Assembly: GCF_005405485.1 (NCBI RefSeq)
Contig: NZ_BJED01000003.1
Span: 219,192-283,191, forward strand
Source: Enterococcus hulanensis
GTDB taxonomy: Bacteria > Bacillota > Bacilli > Lactobacillales > Enterococcaceae
Length of the DNA: 64,000 nt
Reading direction: 5' to 3'
The notes under the pieces: model-generated
Told to the model about the DNA's origin: nothing
What the model saw: the letters and a program-made list of their open reading frames with translations, nothing else
The model's database searches: none
Shown here: positions 1-8,146 of the stretch, in pieces
Position numbering within the stretch: position 1 is the stretch's first letter
Layout of the letters: every line of letters begins with the position of its first letter
Program-made: the position numbers and the translations under genes

Positions 1-1205
1 CATGCTTCACCTCTGAAAACAGAGAGCTGATCCGCTTCGTTGATACCAACCTGCTTGCTTTTTGGTTTTAGCGAAAAGTTTATCGCTTTGATTTTCTTCA
101 CTTTTGTTTGCGCGAATACCGATGGCCCTTCTGAAAATTTCAAGCCGTACACTTTGCCGAAAAGCGGCGGGAATGTCACTTTGCCATTGCTATCAGACAA
201 AACAACGAGAGGCTTACCATCAAATATAATAGGATTTTTTCCACGCCTTCCTGACAGATACACTTCTTGTTCTGTAATTGGCTGCTTCGTTGTTTGATCC
301 AGCAGATAAAAGGTAAGCTGATACTTTCTCCGTCCAACCATTGCTGTTCGAATGATCCGATAAAAGATCCATAAAATCAGCAGAGTGCCAATGATGACTG
401 CTGCCAGCATCAAAAGCTGTTTGAATTTCTTCCGCTCATCCACTTGCGCTTTTTTCTTAGCCATCGCCTTGGTATAGGGAATGCGATGGCCGCGAACCAA
501 CAGCCGATGAGAATTCACTCCATAAGGTGTACATGTCATCAACGTCACATAATCCATACCGTCAACGATCAACAAATCCTTTGTCTCAGTTGGCTCGATC
601 ACTTTGATTTGATCCACCTCATACGCATGAGTCTCATTCAAAATCTCAAGGTAAAACTGATCCTGCTTTTTAAGCTTTGGCAGATCAGTGAACAGCTTCG
701 CCTTTTTCAATCCACGGTGGGAAGAAATGACACTGTGGGAACTTTCGCCTCCGTTGATTGAAGATGTTCCCTCCAACACCGTTGCGCCTTTAGATAGAAA
801 GAAATCATTCGTCACATCAAAAATCGGAAGCTTCACATCAATTTTAGGAATAATGATCGTTCCTGTCGTATGTTCTTTGACATAGGATTGAGTCGGTTTT
901 GGCTTCTTTTCTTTGTTTCTCCGCTGTTGGGAAAAAGGTTCACCATCTGATCCAGGATTTTTTTCCTTTTTTGCTTTTTCATCTTGCGCCGCCATTTGTT
1001 TTTGCAGCTTTTCAATCTCAGCTTTGTTTTTCTTTGACGCTTCTCTTTGATACTTTTGGACAGTTCGTTGATCAAGGTAGTCGTTGATTCCTTGACTGAT
1101 TAACGGATAGACCAGTAGTGCCAGGCCGAAAAGAAAAAAGAGCATCATCACCAGTCGTTGGATCAATACTGCTGTTGCATTTGATTTTTCTTTCCGCTTC
1201 ACCAT
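1..1205 (-). CDS. srtC: Class C (pilus) sortase, cut by the window edge
   Basis: This is a membrane transpeptidase that would polymerise the pilins encoded just upstream. The start ATG has a GGAGAG ribosome site. A first membrane segment lies at about residues 16-36 and is followed by a charged linker. The sortase core contains the catalytic His (SSHRG), the Cys motif TLMTCTP and the Arg in NSHRLLVRGHR, with a second membrane segment after it. The chain then continues into an unusual C-terminal extension of over 90 residues that looks like a beta-sandwich (LTFYLLDQTTKQPI, VLSDSNGKVTFPPL) and runs off the window, so the true C-terminus is not visible. It is the last visible gene of the pilus operon. 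It could correspond to Bps/SrtC of the enterococcal ebp locus. Confidence 0.9.
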   Translation of the reverse strand, partial: MVKRKEKSNATAVLIQRLVMMLFFLFGLALLVYPLISQGINDYLDQRTVQKYQREASKKNKAEIEKLQKQMAAQDEKAKKEKNPGSDGEPFSQQRRNKEKKPKPTQSYVKEHTTGTIIIPKIDVKLPIFDVTNDFFLSKGATVLEGTSSINGGESSHSVISSHRGLKKAKLFTDLPKLKKQDQFYLEILNETHAYEVDQIKVIEPTETKDLLIVDGMDYVTLMTCTPYGVNSHRLLVRGHRIPYTKAMAKKKAQVDERKKFKQLLMLAAVIIGTLLILWIFYRIIRTAMVGRRKYQLTFYLLDQTTKQPITEQEVYLSGRRGKNPIIFDGKPLVVLSDSNGKVTFPPLFGKVYGLKFSEGPSVFAQTKVKKIKAINFSLKPKSKQVGINEADQLSVFRGEA

Positions 1206-1311
1206 AAAAACTCTCCTATCCATAACAACTGTCGTTTTTTTGAAAAAGGAAGACAGCAACGATTGATGTCGCCTTCGTTACTGTCTTCTAAAGCTTCGTG
1301 CTGTGAGTTTA

Positions 1312-3180
1312 TTACGCTTCTTTACGTTGTGAGCGCATGTAGGCAACTCCTACGATCGCCATCACAGCAACCCCTGCAGCCATCATCAAGTAAATACCTG
1401 AACCACCAGTTGACGGTAGGCTGCCTTTTTGTTTGTTGATTACTGTTTCAGCCGTACCAGTATTTAACGGATCAGTACTGTCGAATGAATTTTTATTGAC
1501 TTCAAATGATACTCGATCTTCTAGTAATACATATTTGTCATTTGGTGCTTTTGTTTCTTCTAAATAATATGTGCCATCTTCCAAACCTTTGATCGTTACA
1601 TACCCTGAACTATCTGAAACGAATACTTTCGCGTCATTTAGATTTGCTACCCAAGAGATTTCGCCGTTTGCGCCAACCTTCAAGTACTTCGCAGAATCAT
1701 TATCCGCATCACGTACAACAAATTCCGCGCCTGCTAATGCTTCGTTGTCATTTGAACCATCAACCTTCACAAAGTTGTATCCGCCAGTATAAACCTCTTT
1801 ACCTGAACCAGTATCAGTATCATAATCTGTGTCAACTTTCGCAGTATTGTTTACTTCCACACCCGGTGCGATTGTTTGCATCAATTCCATTTTGTAAGTC
1901 ATTGTTAGTGTTGCATTTGGTTCCATTGCTGCAATACCTGCTGGAGTAAACGCCACTGTGAATTCGCCAGCTGTTGTTTCATTCAACGTATAGTGAGCTG
2001 GTGAAGTAAATGTTGTCGTACCATCAGTTAAAACTAAAGTCGTATTATCTAGTTTCAAATGCACGCCATGTGTATCTTTGATTTCATATTTCACGTAGCG
2101 CGGTGCATCGTTCACTCCGTCTCCATCTGTGTCAATTTGGTCTTTGATACCATTTGGAATGACGGTCTCAACTTTATAGTCGATCTTGTCGCCAACATTG
2201 ACTGAACCGCCAGTATTGGTTTTCTTCACATCGATATCATCATTTTGAATGGCGTTCGTGCCAGTAAATGCTTTTGATTTGTTGGCATTATCCAAGGTAA
2301 ATTGTTGGTTGATTGCACCGTTTTGGATCACATAACCAGGCGCTGTTGTTACCTCAGTTAAATAGTAAGTTCCGTATAGTAAGCGTTGTTCAGTGAATTT
2401 ACCAGTTGCGTCGGTTTTAAATTTATACGCATCCGCTAGGTTTGTTGACCAAGTTGGGGTGTCTGATCCGTCAAATCCGCTTAAGTATTCAGTCGTTGCA
2501 GCCTTGTATACATCCTTGCGGTGGATCACAAACTCGACATTTTCCAACGGAATCGTTGAGCCATCTCCAGCTTTCAAATTGGAGATTTTTTCTACTTCGA
2601 TACCTGCTGTTTCAACGACGTTTTTTGGATATAAGTGGATCGTATCTAACGTTACATCGCTAGCATTTTTGACAGGTAAAGCAACGACCATGTTATCAGC
2701 TGTCGTTACACCAGCCATAGGTGTTTCAACAATGACATAAACAGCGTTTTTGCCACCTGTTTTGGCTGGTAGATTCGCAAATGTCAAATCGCCGACAGTT
2801 CCAGTTGTTGCAGTCGTTTGCGTATCGACAGGTGTTGCAGGACTGTAGTTTTTCCCCTTCATTGTTGCCAAAGCTTCATCCATCGTGTATTTTTCAGTTG
2901 TCGCTGAATTAACTGAATTTAGTAAATTATAAAAATCAGCTGTTACATCGTAGATTTTAAATTCTACTCCGCCAAATCCAGCAGCCGAATTGAATGCCGG
3001 CATTTCTTCCCCGGTATTTTGAATCTCAGTTTGTGCGCTGCTAAAACGTTTTTTGTGTAATTTGATATCTACAGTCGTTCCTGCTGCCTGTGCAGTTAAC
3101 GACGACCCGAAACCTAATGCGATGGGCAACACCATAGCAAGGCTCGCAATTATAACCAATAATTTCTTTTTCACTTTCAT
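1312..3180 (-). CDS. Major pilin subunit, LPXTG-anchored
   Basis: This 622-residue protein is the likely shaft subunit of a sortase-assembled pilus. It has a signal peptide ending near residue 32 (LTAQA). A pilin motif, LYPKN, sits at about residues 183-187, and its Lys is the expected isopeptide nucleophile. CNA-B/SpaA-type domains with E-box-like segments (YYLTEVTTAPGY, YYLEETKAPND) follow. The C-terminal sorting signal is LPSTGG plus a hydrophobic stretch and a KEA-ending tail. The start ATG follows a strong GGAGG. It lies 17 bp after the minor pilin gene and about 100 bp before the sortase, the same order as enterococcal ebpA-B-C-srtC (EbpC equivalent). Confidence 0.92.
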   Translation of the reverse strand: MKVKKKLLVIIASLAMVLPIALGFGSSLTAQAAGTTVDIKLHKKRFSSAQTEIQNTGEEMPAFNSAAGFGGVEFKIYDVTADFYNLLNSVNSATTEKYTMDEALATMKGKNYSPATPVDTQTTATTGTVGDLTFANLPAKTGGKNAVYVIVETPMAGVTTADNMVVALPVKNASDVTLDTIHLYPKNVVETAGIEVEKISNLKAGDGSTIPLENVEFVIHRKDVYKAATTEYLSGFDGSDTPTWSTNLADAYKFKTDATGKFTEQRLLYGTYYLTEVTTAPGYVIQNGAINQQFTLDNANKSKAFTGTNAIQNDDIDVKKTNTGGSVNVGDKIDYKVETVIPNGIKDQIDTDGDGVNDAPRYVKYEIKDTHGVHLKLDNTTLVLTDGTTTFTSPAHYTLNETTAGEFTVAFTPAGIAAMEPNATLTMTYKMELMQTIAPGVEVNNTAKVDTDYDTDTGSGKEVYTGGYNFVKVDGSNDNEALAGAEFVVRDADNDSAKYLKVGANGEISWVANLNDAKVFVSDSSGYVTIKGLEDGTYYLEETKAPNDKYVLLEDRVSFEVNKNSFDSTDPLNTGTAETVINKQKGSLPSTGGSGIYLMMAAGVAVMAIVGVAYMRSQRKEA

Positions 3181-3197
3181 TTCCTCCAGTTTTCTAT

Positions 3198-4769
3198 TTA
3201 GTTGTTTTCTTGTTGCTGTTTTTTTCTAAAGCCATAAACAACGAACACTATTAAAATTAATAAACCGCCTAGTATCCCAAAATCTAAGATTTTTTCACCG
3301 GTACTTGGCAATCGGCTTGAAATGTTACGGGCAGTATAAGTAGTGTTTGAACCACCAGCTGCTTGAACGTCGTTGTTCGTTCCTCCGCCACCAGTATTTG
3401 GCAATTTACTGTTCACAACTTCTAATGCGCCAGTCGTTTTCCCCGCTTCATACGTGTTCTTCTCGATCTTAAAATCAATCGGCTTTTGTAATCGGCGGTA
3501 CCCATCCGGGGCAATCGTTTCTTCTATTTGATACGTACCATAAGCTAAACCCTTCACCTCAAATAACCCTTCTTGATTCGAAACGAGTTTTAACAACGCT
3601 TCATCGTTAGCTGGTTCATCTGATTTTTTCCACTCATACTCCGACGTCAAATAGTTGCCTTCTTTGTTCTTCACCACGAAAGTTGCGTCTTTAAGTTTTG
3701 ACTCGTGATTACTTTCATCCACTTTGATAAAGTGATAGCCGCCGGTCAGCACTTCTTTTGAAGTAGATGTCTGTTCCTGATCCTTTAAAGAATCGTTGTA
3801 TTGCAACAAGACTTTGTTGTAATACGGCGTGTCAGGTGCCGCCCCTGCTTTGATCGATAATTGATATGAAATCTTCAATTGAGTATCTTGGTAAGCTACT
3901 AACTTACTTGGTACAAAATCTACAACAAAGCCATTTTCTTTGGCACTGACTTGATAAATGTCTGAATCAATCGCCTGTCCTTTTTGATCGACAATTTTTA
4001 CCGATTTAAGATCCGCTGCCAAAGCCGGATCAGGCGTATCAATTACTTTGAAATATTGATAGCTGCTGATTGGTATCGGAATCGTTACATTGATCTCGTA
4101 ATTAATTGCTTCACCATAAGTGAAATCCGCGTGATCCTCTGCCAATTTCTTCTCGATTTTTGGTTCTGTCGGAATTATCAGCAGACTGTCATTTTTGGAA
4201 TAAACATGAACCGCTTCATCAGGCACCGCATTATTCAACTCGTCTTCGATTGGAAAATGCATGATGATCGAATCACTTGGCGCAGCTTGACTGACCGAAT
4301 CGGTCTCAATGAATAAGTAGCTGGCGTCATGCGATTTGTTTTTCTTAGCCAATGCCAGTTTCAGCACACCATCCATTGACTCATTCTGTCCCTGCTTGTT
4401 CGGCACCTCCATCTGCGCCGTCTTCCCTTTGGCAACAACTTCCATCCCTAAACGATTGGGAACTGCTTGTCCGATCGCTAAATCGGCAACTTCCGCTTTC
4501 GTTACGCTCTTAGCCTGTTCCAAAGCTTCTTCATGGGAGGTTGAATGTGTCCGAACAAAATGCGTGATATCGATCACGGTAAACTCCGCTCCATTGATGC
4601 CTTGTTTTTCTTTTAGCAAGCTTTGACCAGTTTGATTCGGTTTTTCAGCCTCCTTGTGCAGATAAACAGTATGAGTTTCTGCCGCCGCAACAGGCTGCGA
4701 AAAGAACAGGTTTCCCGCTAAAAGAAAGACTGTCGCCAGAAGCGAGAGTATAATAGAAGGTTTCTTCAT
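3198..4769 (-). CDS. Minor (EbpB-like) pilin with two LPXTG motifs
   Basis: This pilus subunit of about 523 residues has a signal peptide (FFSQPVAAA), a pilin-type N-domain with the variant pilin motif VYSKN, and a C-terminal CNA-B domain with an E-box-like YGTYQIEETIAPDGY. The C-terminus carries two possible sorting motifs: LPNTG (3390-3404) and, about 30 residues later, LPSTG (3297-3311), followed by a hydrophobic segment and KKQQQ tail. I chose the ATG three codons inside the longest frame because it has the ribosome site AAAGGCGGG at good spacing; the longer frame would start with GTG. It begins immediately after the tip gene's stop, so translation is probably coupled. Likely the basal or minor subunit. 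Confidence 0.88.
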   Translation of the reverse strand: MKKPSIILSLLATVFLLAGNLFFSQPVAAAETHTVYLHKEAEKPNQTGQSLLKEKQGINGAEFTVIDITHFVRTHSTSHEEALEQAKSVTKAEVADLAIGQAVPNRLGMEVVAKGKTAQMEVPNKQGQNESMDGVLKLALAKKNKSHDASYLFIETDSVSQAAPSDSIIMHFPIEDELNNAVPDEAVHVYSKNDSLLIIPTEPKIEKKLAEDHADFTYGEAINYEINVTIPIPISSYQYFKVIDTPDPALAADLKSVKIVDQKGQAIDSDIYQVSAKENGFVVDFVPSKLVAYQDTQLKISYQLSIKAGAAPDTPYYNKVLLQYNDSLKDQEQTSTSKEVLTGGYHFIKVDESNHESKLKDATFVVKNKEGNYLTSEYEWKKSDEPANDEALLKLVSNQEGLFEVKGLAYGTYQIEETIAPDGYRRLQKPIDFKIEKNTYEAGKTTGALEVVNSKLPNTGGGGTNNDVQAAGGSNTTYTARNISSRLPSTGEKILDFGILGGLLILIVFVVYGFRKKQQQENN

Positions 4770-4770
4770 A

Positions 4771-7653
4771 TTAAGCACCCGCCTTTCTGCGGTACTCGAT
4801 GATTCCGCCTACCAAGATAATGAACGCGAGAAACGCGCTAGCAAAAATCATCTGTTGTCGCGAGCCCTTGCCGCCAGTTTCTGGTAATGGTACTTTATCG
4901 CGTTTATTTTCAACTTGGACGCTCAATTTTTGTCCGGTATTAAACTGAACAGTAATTTGATTCGTCTTTTCTCCAGCTTGATTTACATAAGTCACAGCAT
5001 ATCCAGAGTCATCAACCTCATTCAACTGATAAGTTTCGCCTTCTGATAATACATCGGTCCAATCAGTGATTTTGGTTATCGAATCCTCTGGATCAGTATA
5101 GAAGATGATTGGTACTTCAGTATTTTTGTCGGTTACTTCTGCTCTTCCGTGAGCGATCACGTTGTTCGAGCTATCCAATAGCTCAAATTTGAATGTTTCC
5201 TTTTCAAATACACCATCTCCAACAACTTTTTTAGTAGCGTTAAAATCAAAAGTATCGGAGTTTACAATGTTGATAGTAATATCCTTAGCCTTATTGTTAT
5301 AAACAACTTCAAATTCATTGCTGTCAGTTCCCGTACCACCTGAATAATCCACGTTGTAGAACTGGTTCACTGTTTCAACTAATTTATATTTATTACCTTC
5401 TGTCAACACAGTGGTCCAGTCAGTTATTAGCGTACTCGGTTCATAATTTGCTTGGGTATAAAACTCGATTATCTCCCTTTGTCCTTTAGTGCCAACCAAC
5501 ACCTTGCCGTATGCAACAGTATTTCCTGAACCAGCCATTTCCTTAAGTTCAAACTCAAATGTCTTAGCGGGTGTTAAATTACCAGAACCTTTTACTTCTT
5601 TATAGGCTTTAAAATCAAAAGAATCTTTATTCGTTACAGCAATCTGAATTGATTGAACAGGGTCAGTTGGATTTTCTGTGTGGCTCACTAAAAATTGATT
5701 GTCATCATTAATATTTCCACCTGAATAACTAACTTTATAACCCTGCGTATTTGTTTCAACTAATGAGTATTGCTTCCCATCTTCTAGTATCGTCGCCCAC
5801 TCCGAATCCTTTATTCGATTATTATAAGTAGACTCTTTATAGAACTCGATTGAATGACTAGTATCCTTGTTCGAAATATTCACTTTCCCAAAGGCAACAG
5901 CCACATCAGAACTATCTCTAATTTCAAACTCAAACAACTTTTCACCAGTAAAGTTACTTGATCCCTTAACAACCTTTGTTGCTGAGAATTTATACTTATT
6001 CTTGTTCGTCATACTTAAATTGATGAAAGTCGGCTTTGATACTGCAGTAACTGTGAACGGTATTGGTGTTTGATCGGTCAAATATCCATTTGGTGCTTCA
6101 ACTTCTACTAACTCATATTCACCAGCTTCTAGACCATCTGTTTGAAGTTTTCCATATTGATTAGTCGTGTATGTTTTTATATATTCGCCATCTTTATACA
6201 ATTTAAATTTGGCGCCCTTTAATACCTCTCCAGTTTCATCATCTGTCTTTTGTAAGATTGCGTAGGTAAGATCTTCTAGTTCGGCAGAACCGCCAATTTC
6301 AACAAAATCCACATGTGTAGCAGTTTCATCTTTACCATCTTCACCATAAAAATATTCTGCTTCATTCACATACTCGCCTGTCCCACCTTGAACACTAACT
6401 TGAAAGGCTATATCATATGCTACAATCGCACCTTTACTTGGGCTGATGGCCTTGTTTTCATTACCAATACCATACAATTTCTTCAAATTTTCTTTTTCTT
6501 CATCTGTTAAATCAGTTGTTTCGTCGATGAGTGTAGATACAATACCCTCATTGATATCTTCATATTGAAATCCATTTGATCCTGGAGTATCACCTAAAGA
6601 AGCTAAAAACGTTTCTCGACCATTTGCTTGTTCGTAAACACCGTATGCCCTTTGATTGTGTTCCTTAGGATAATTTTTAACTCGCTCATAAAAATCCTCA
6701 TAGCTTTCACCGTTATTAGGGGTGAGCTTGGTAAAAGAACCGTGAACTTTAATATTGCCATTTCCTAGTCCGTGACTGCTTATTTTACCATCAGCTGTTA
6801 GTGCGTTAATTGGAACAGTTACCCATAAAGAACCCTCATGGAACTTCACCCCTGGCGGAAGATGATCTACTAAAATTCCATCTTTCTTTTCTTGAATATA
6901 TCCGCCTTCAACTTGCCCATTTTCTTTGTATTTATCAGCGAGTTCTCCTAGACTCGTATGATTCACTTTAAGACTCCAGACAATTGCATTTTGATCGCCT
7001 AATTGATGACCATCCTTCTTAAATTTTTGTTCTTCTTCTGGATATTCTGGCTTTTCAATCGGACCAGGCGGTTCTGGCGGATCGATCGGTGGGTCAGGGG
7101 GATCAATTGGGGGATCGATCGGATTAGGCTTTATCTCAACTGGAGTTCCTTGTCCGTTCCCACCACCGGGAGATGTTCCCTCTTTTTGGGCTTTGCCTTT
7201 TGCAGTAAAGACACCATTGACGATTCTTTCTGAATTCACGCCGTCTTCTGAAAGAGTTACTTTCACTAAACCATCTATTATTTTATATGTTCCGATCACT
7301 TCATTAGTTATCGGATCTCTTATAATGAAATCAAAAGCGCTATTGGGAAAATGAAAAAATTCTGATGGTGGTAAAGTTACTGTAAAATAACTACCTGCTT
7401 CGACCTCTGGCATCGGATTAATCGACCAGGTAAATTTAAACTCAACATCATCACCAACTTTTACCTCGTTTGTTTCTGATACCGGACTTCCATTTACACT
7501 AACCTCTGATCCGTGTATTTGCACAGCCCCGGTTATATCCTCTACACTCAGCAAAGTTAATTCTTCAGTATCACTTGATACTAATTTCGGAAAATTCACT
7601 GAAGAAAAAAGTATAAAAGCTATAGTAAATAAATTAATCAACTTTCTTCTCAT
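4771..7653 (-). CDS. Pilus tip adhesin, LPETG-anchored
   Basis: This 960-residue surface protein is the first gene of the pilus operon and so probably the tip adhesin. It has a signal peptide (residues 1-28), an N-terminal Sdr/collagen-adhesin-like region, and a proline-rich spacer of repeated IDPP units. A second domain follows, then a SpaA/CNA-B domain (YAILQKTDDETGEVLKGAKF). Next come three tandem repeats of about 95 residues, each starting like FSATKVVKGSS or FNATKKVVGDG and resembling streptococcal pilin isopeptide domains. The C-terminus is LPETGG, a membrane segment and YRRKAGA. I see no von Willebrand A domain with a MIDAS motif, unlike E. faecalis EbpA. The ATG used has GGATGG upstream; a longer frame lacks a signal peptide at its start. 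Confidence 0.88.
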   Translation of the reverse strand: MRRKLINLFTIAFILFSSVNFPKLVSSDTEELTLLSVEDITGAVQIHGSEVSVNGSPVSETNEVKVGDDVEFKFTWSINPMPEVEAGSYFTVTLPPSEFFHFPNSAFDFIIRDPITNEVIGTYKIIDGLVKVTLSEDGVNSERIVNGVFTAKGKAQKEGTSPGGGNGQGTPVEIKPNPIDPPIDPPDPPIDPPEPPGPIEKPEYPEEEQKFKKDGHQLGDQNAIVWSLKVNHTSLGELADKYKENGQVEGGYIQEKKDGILVDHLPPGVKFHEGSLWVTVPINALTADGKISSHGLGNGNIKVHGSFTKLTPNNGESYEDFYERVKNYPKEHNQRAYGVYEQANGRETFLASLGDTPGSNGFQYEDINEGIVSTLIDETTDLTDEEKENLKKLYGIGNENKAISPSKGAIVAYDIAFQVSVQGGTGEYVNEAEYFYGEDGKDETATHVDFVEIGGSAELEDLTYAILQKTDDETGEVLKGAKFKLYKDGEYIKTYTTNQYGKLQTDGLEAGEYELVEVEAPNGYLTDQTPIPFTVTAVSKPTFINLSMTNKNKYKFSATKVVKGSSNFTGEKLFEFEIRDSSDVAVAFGKVNISNKDTSHSIEFYKESTYNNRIKDSEWATILEDGKQYSLVETNTQGYKVSYSGGNINDDNQFLVSHTENPTDPVQSIQIAVTNKDSFDFKAYKEVKGSGNLTPAKTFEFELKEMAGSGNTVAYGKVLVGTKGQREIIEFYTQANYEPSTLITDWTTVLTEGNKYKLVETVNQFYNVDYSGGTGTDSNEFEVVYNNKAKDITINIVNSDTFDFNATKKVVGDGVFEKETFKFELLDSSNNVIAHGRAEVTDKNTEVPIIFYTDPEDSITKITDWTDVLSEGETYQLNEVDDSGYAVTYVNQAGEKTNQITVQFNTGQKLSVQVENKRDKVPLPETGGKGSRQQMIFASAFLAFIILVGGIIEYRRKAGA

Positions 7654-7722
7654 TTTTATCCATCCAATCTTTAAATTTATGATCTTTTTTATCTCCACAC
7701 TTATTCCATCCGAATACGAATA

Positions 7723-7752
7723 TTGGATGAAATAACTATCCGTTACTCTAAT
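7723..7752 (+). promoter_or_regulatory. Candidate promoter of small peptide unit
   Basis: TTGGAT (-35) and TCTAAT (-10) are separated by 18 nt. They are followed after about 8 nt by the ribosome site AAGGA and a short open frame ending just before a perfect terminator. It opposes the pilus operon leader. Confidence 0.35.
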
Positions 7753-7770
7753 AGAACCCAAGGAATAATC

Positions 7771-7845
7771 ATGTCTATAAAAAATTATATGATAATCAAT
7801 AAAATATTAACTACTTTATTCATGAACAGTAAAATAATCACCTGA
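7771..7845 (+). CDS. Possible 24-residue cationic hydrophobic peptide
   Basis: This short frame starts with MSIKNYMIINK and ends in MNSKIIT. It has an AAGGA ribosome site six bases before the ATG, a promoter-like sequence just upstream and a perfect terminator 16 nt after the stop, which makes a compact transcription unit. The peptide is rich in Ile, Lys, Asn and Met, with no Cys and no double-glycine leader. It lies between the pilus operon and an AgrC/AgrA-type two-component system, so a signalling or regulatory role is conceivable. The transcript would also be antisense to the pilus leader, so the RNA rather than the peptide could be the active product. I do not recognise the family. Confidence 0.35.
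   Translation: MSIKNYMIINKILTTLFMNSKIIT
7784..7789 (-). promoter_or_regulatory. Candidate -10 box for the pilus operon
   Basis: A perfect TATAAT on the minus strand lies about 130 nt upstream of the tip adhesin start. No good -35 box stands 16-18 nt before it, which would fit an activator-dependent promoter. This is inference from consensus only. Confidence 0.35.
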
Positions 7846-7860
7846 GCGTCATTCCAAACA

Positions 7861-7901
7861 AAAAAAACAGACGTTTATGATGCATAAACGTCTGTTTTTT
7901 T
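7861..7901. terminator. Perfect bidirectional terminator hairpin
   Basis: The stem ACAGACGTTTATG / CATAAACGTCTGT has a 3-nt loop and is flanked by A7 on the left and T7 on the right, so it can end transcription in either direction. It sits in a divergent promoter region where no long gene ends. The small frame at 7771-7845 is the only visible candidate it could serve. Confidence 0.85.
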
Positions 7902-8059
7902 CTATATCATTTTAAATTATCTTTAATTCATCATTATATTAAACATTAACATTTAAATTATTTTAAATAGAAATCATCTATATTTAATCACGAGATCATT
8001 TCATGGGATTCAACAGTTATTTTCACATGATTTGTATACTCTTCTTAACCCAATTGTTA

Positions 8060-8065
8060 TATAAT
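8060..8065 (+). promoter_or_regulatory. Candidate -10 box for the two-component system
   Basis: A perfect TATAAT lies about 80 nt upstream of the histidine kinase start. A TTGTAT lies 22 nt before it, too far for a normal -35, so an activator may be needed. The imperfect repeats CAACAGTTAT (8011) and CAATTGTTAT (8051) flank the region. They resemble LytTR half-sites but have atypical spacing. Confidence 0.3.
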
Positions 8066-8146
8066 AAGTATGTCGACTTATTAATTATTGCTGACATTTT
8101 TTTCGAAATAATTTATTAACCTAATAACAAAAGGAAATATCCACAT

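Noticed and set aside
7059..7135. Repeated GGATCGAT-type sequence as a possible tandem DNA repeat or CRISPR-like array
   Set aside because: It encodes the Pro-rich IDPP spacer of the pilus tip protein and has no repeat-spacer structure.
8011..8060. CAACAGTTAT and CAATTGTTAT as a LytTR direct-repeat site
   Set aside because: The 40-base start-to-start spacing does not fit the usual LytTR arrangement of about two helical turns, so it is mentioned only as weak support.
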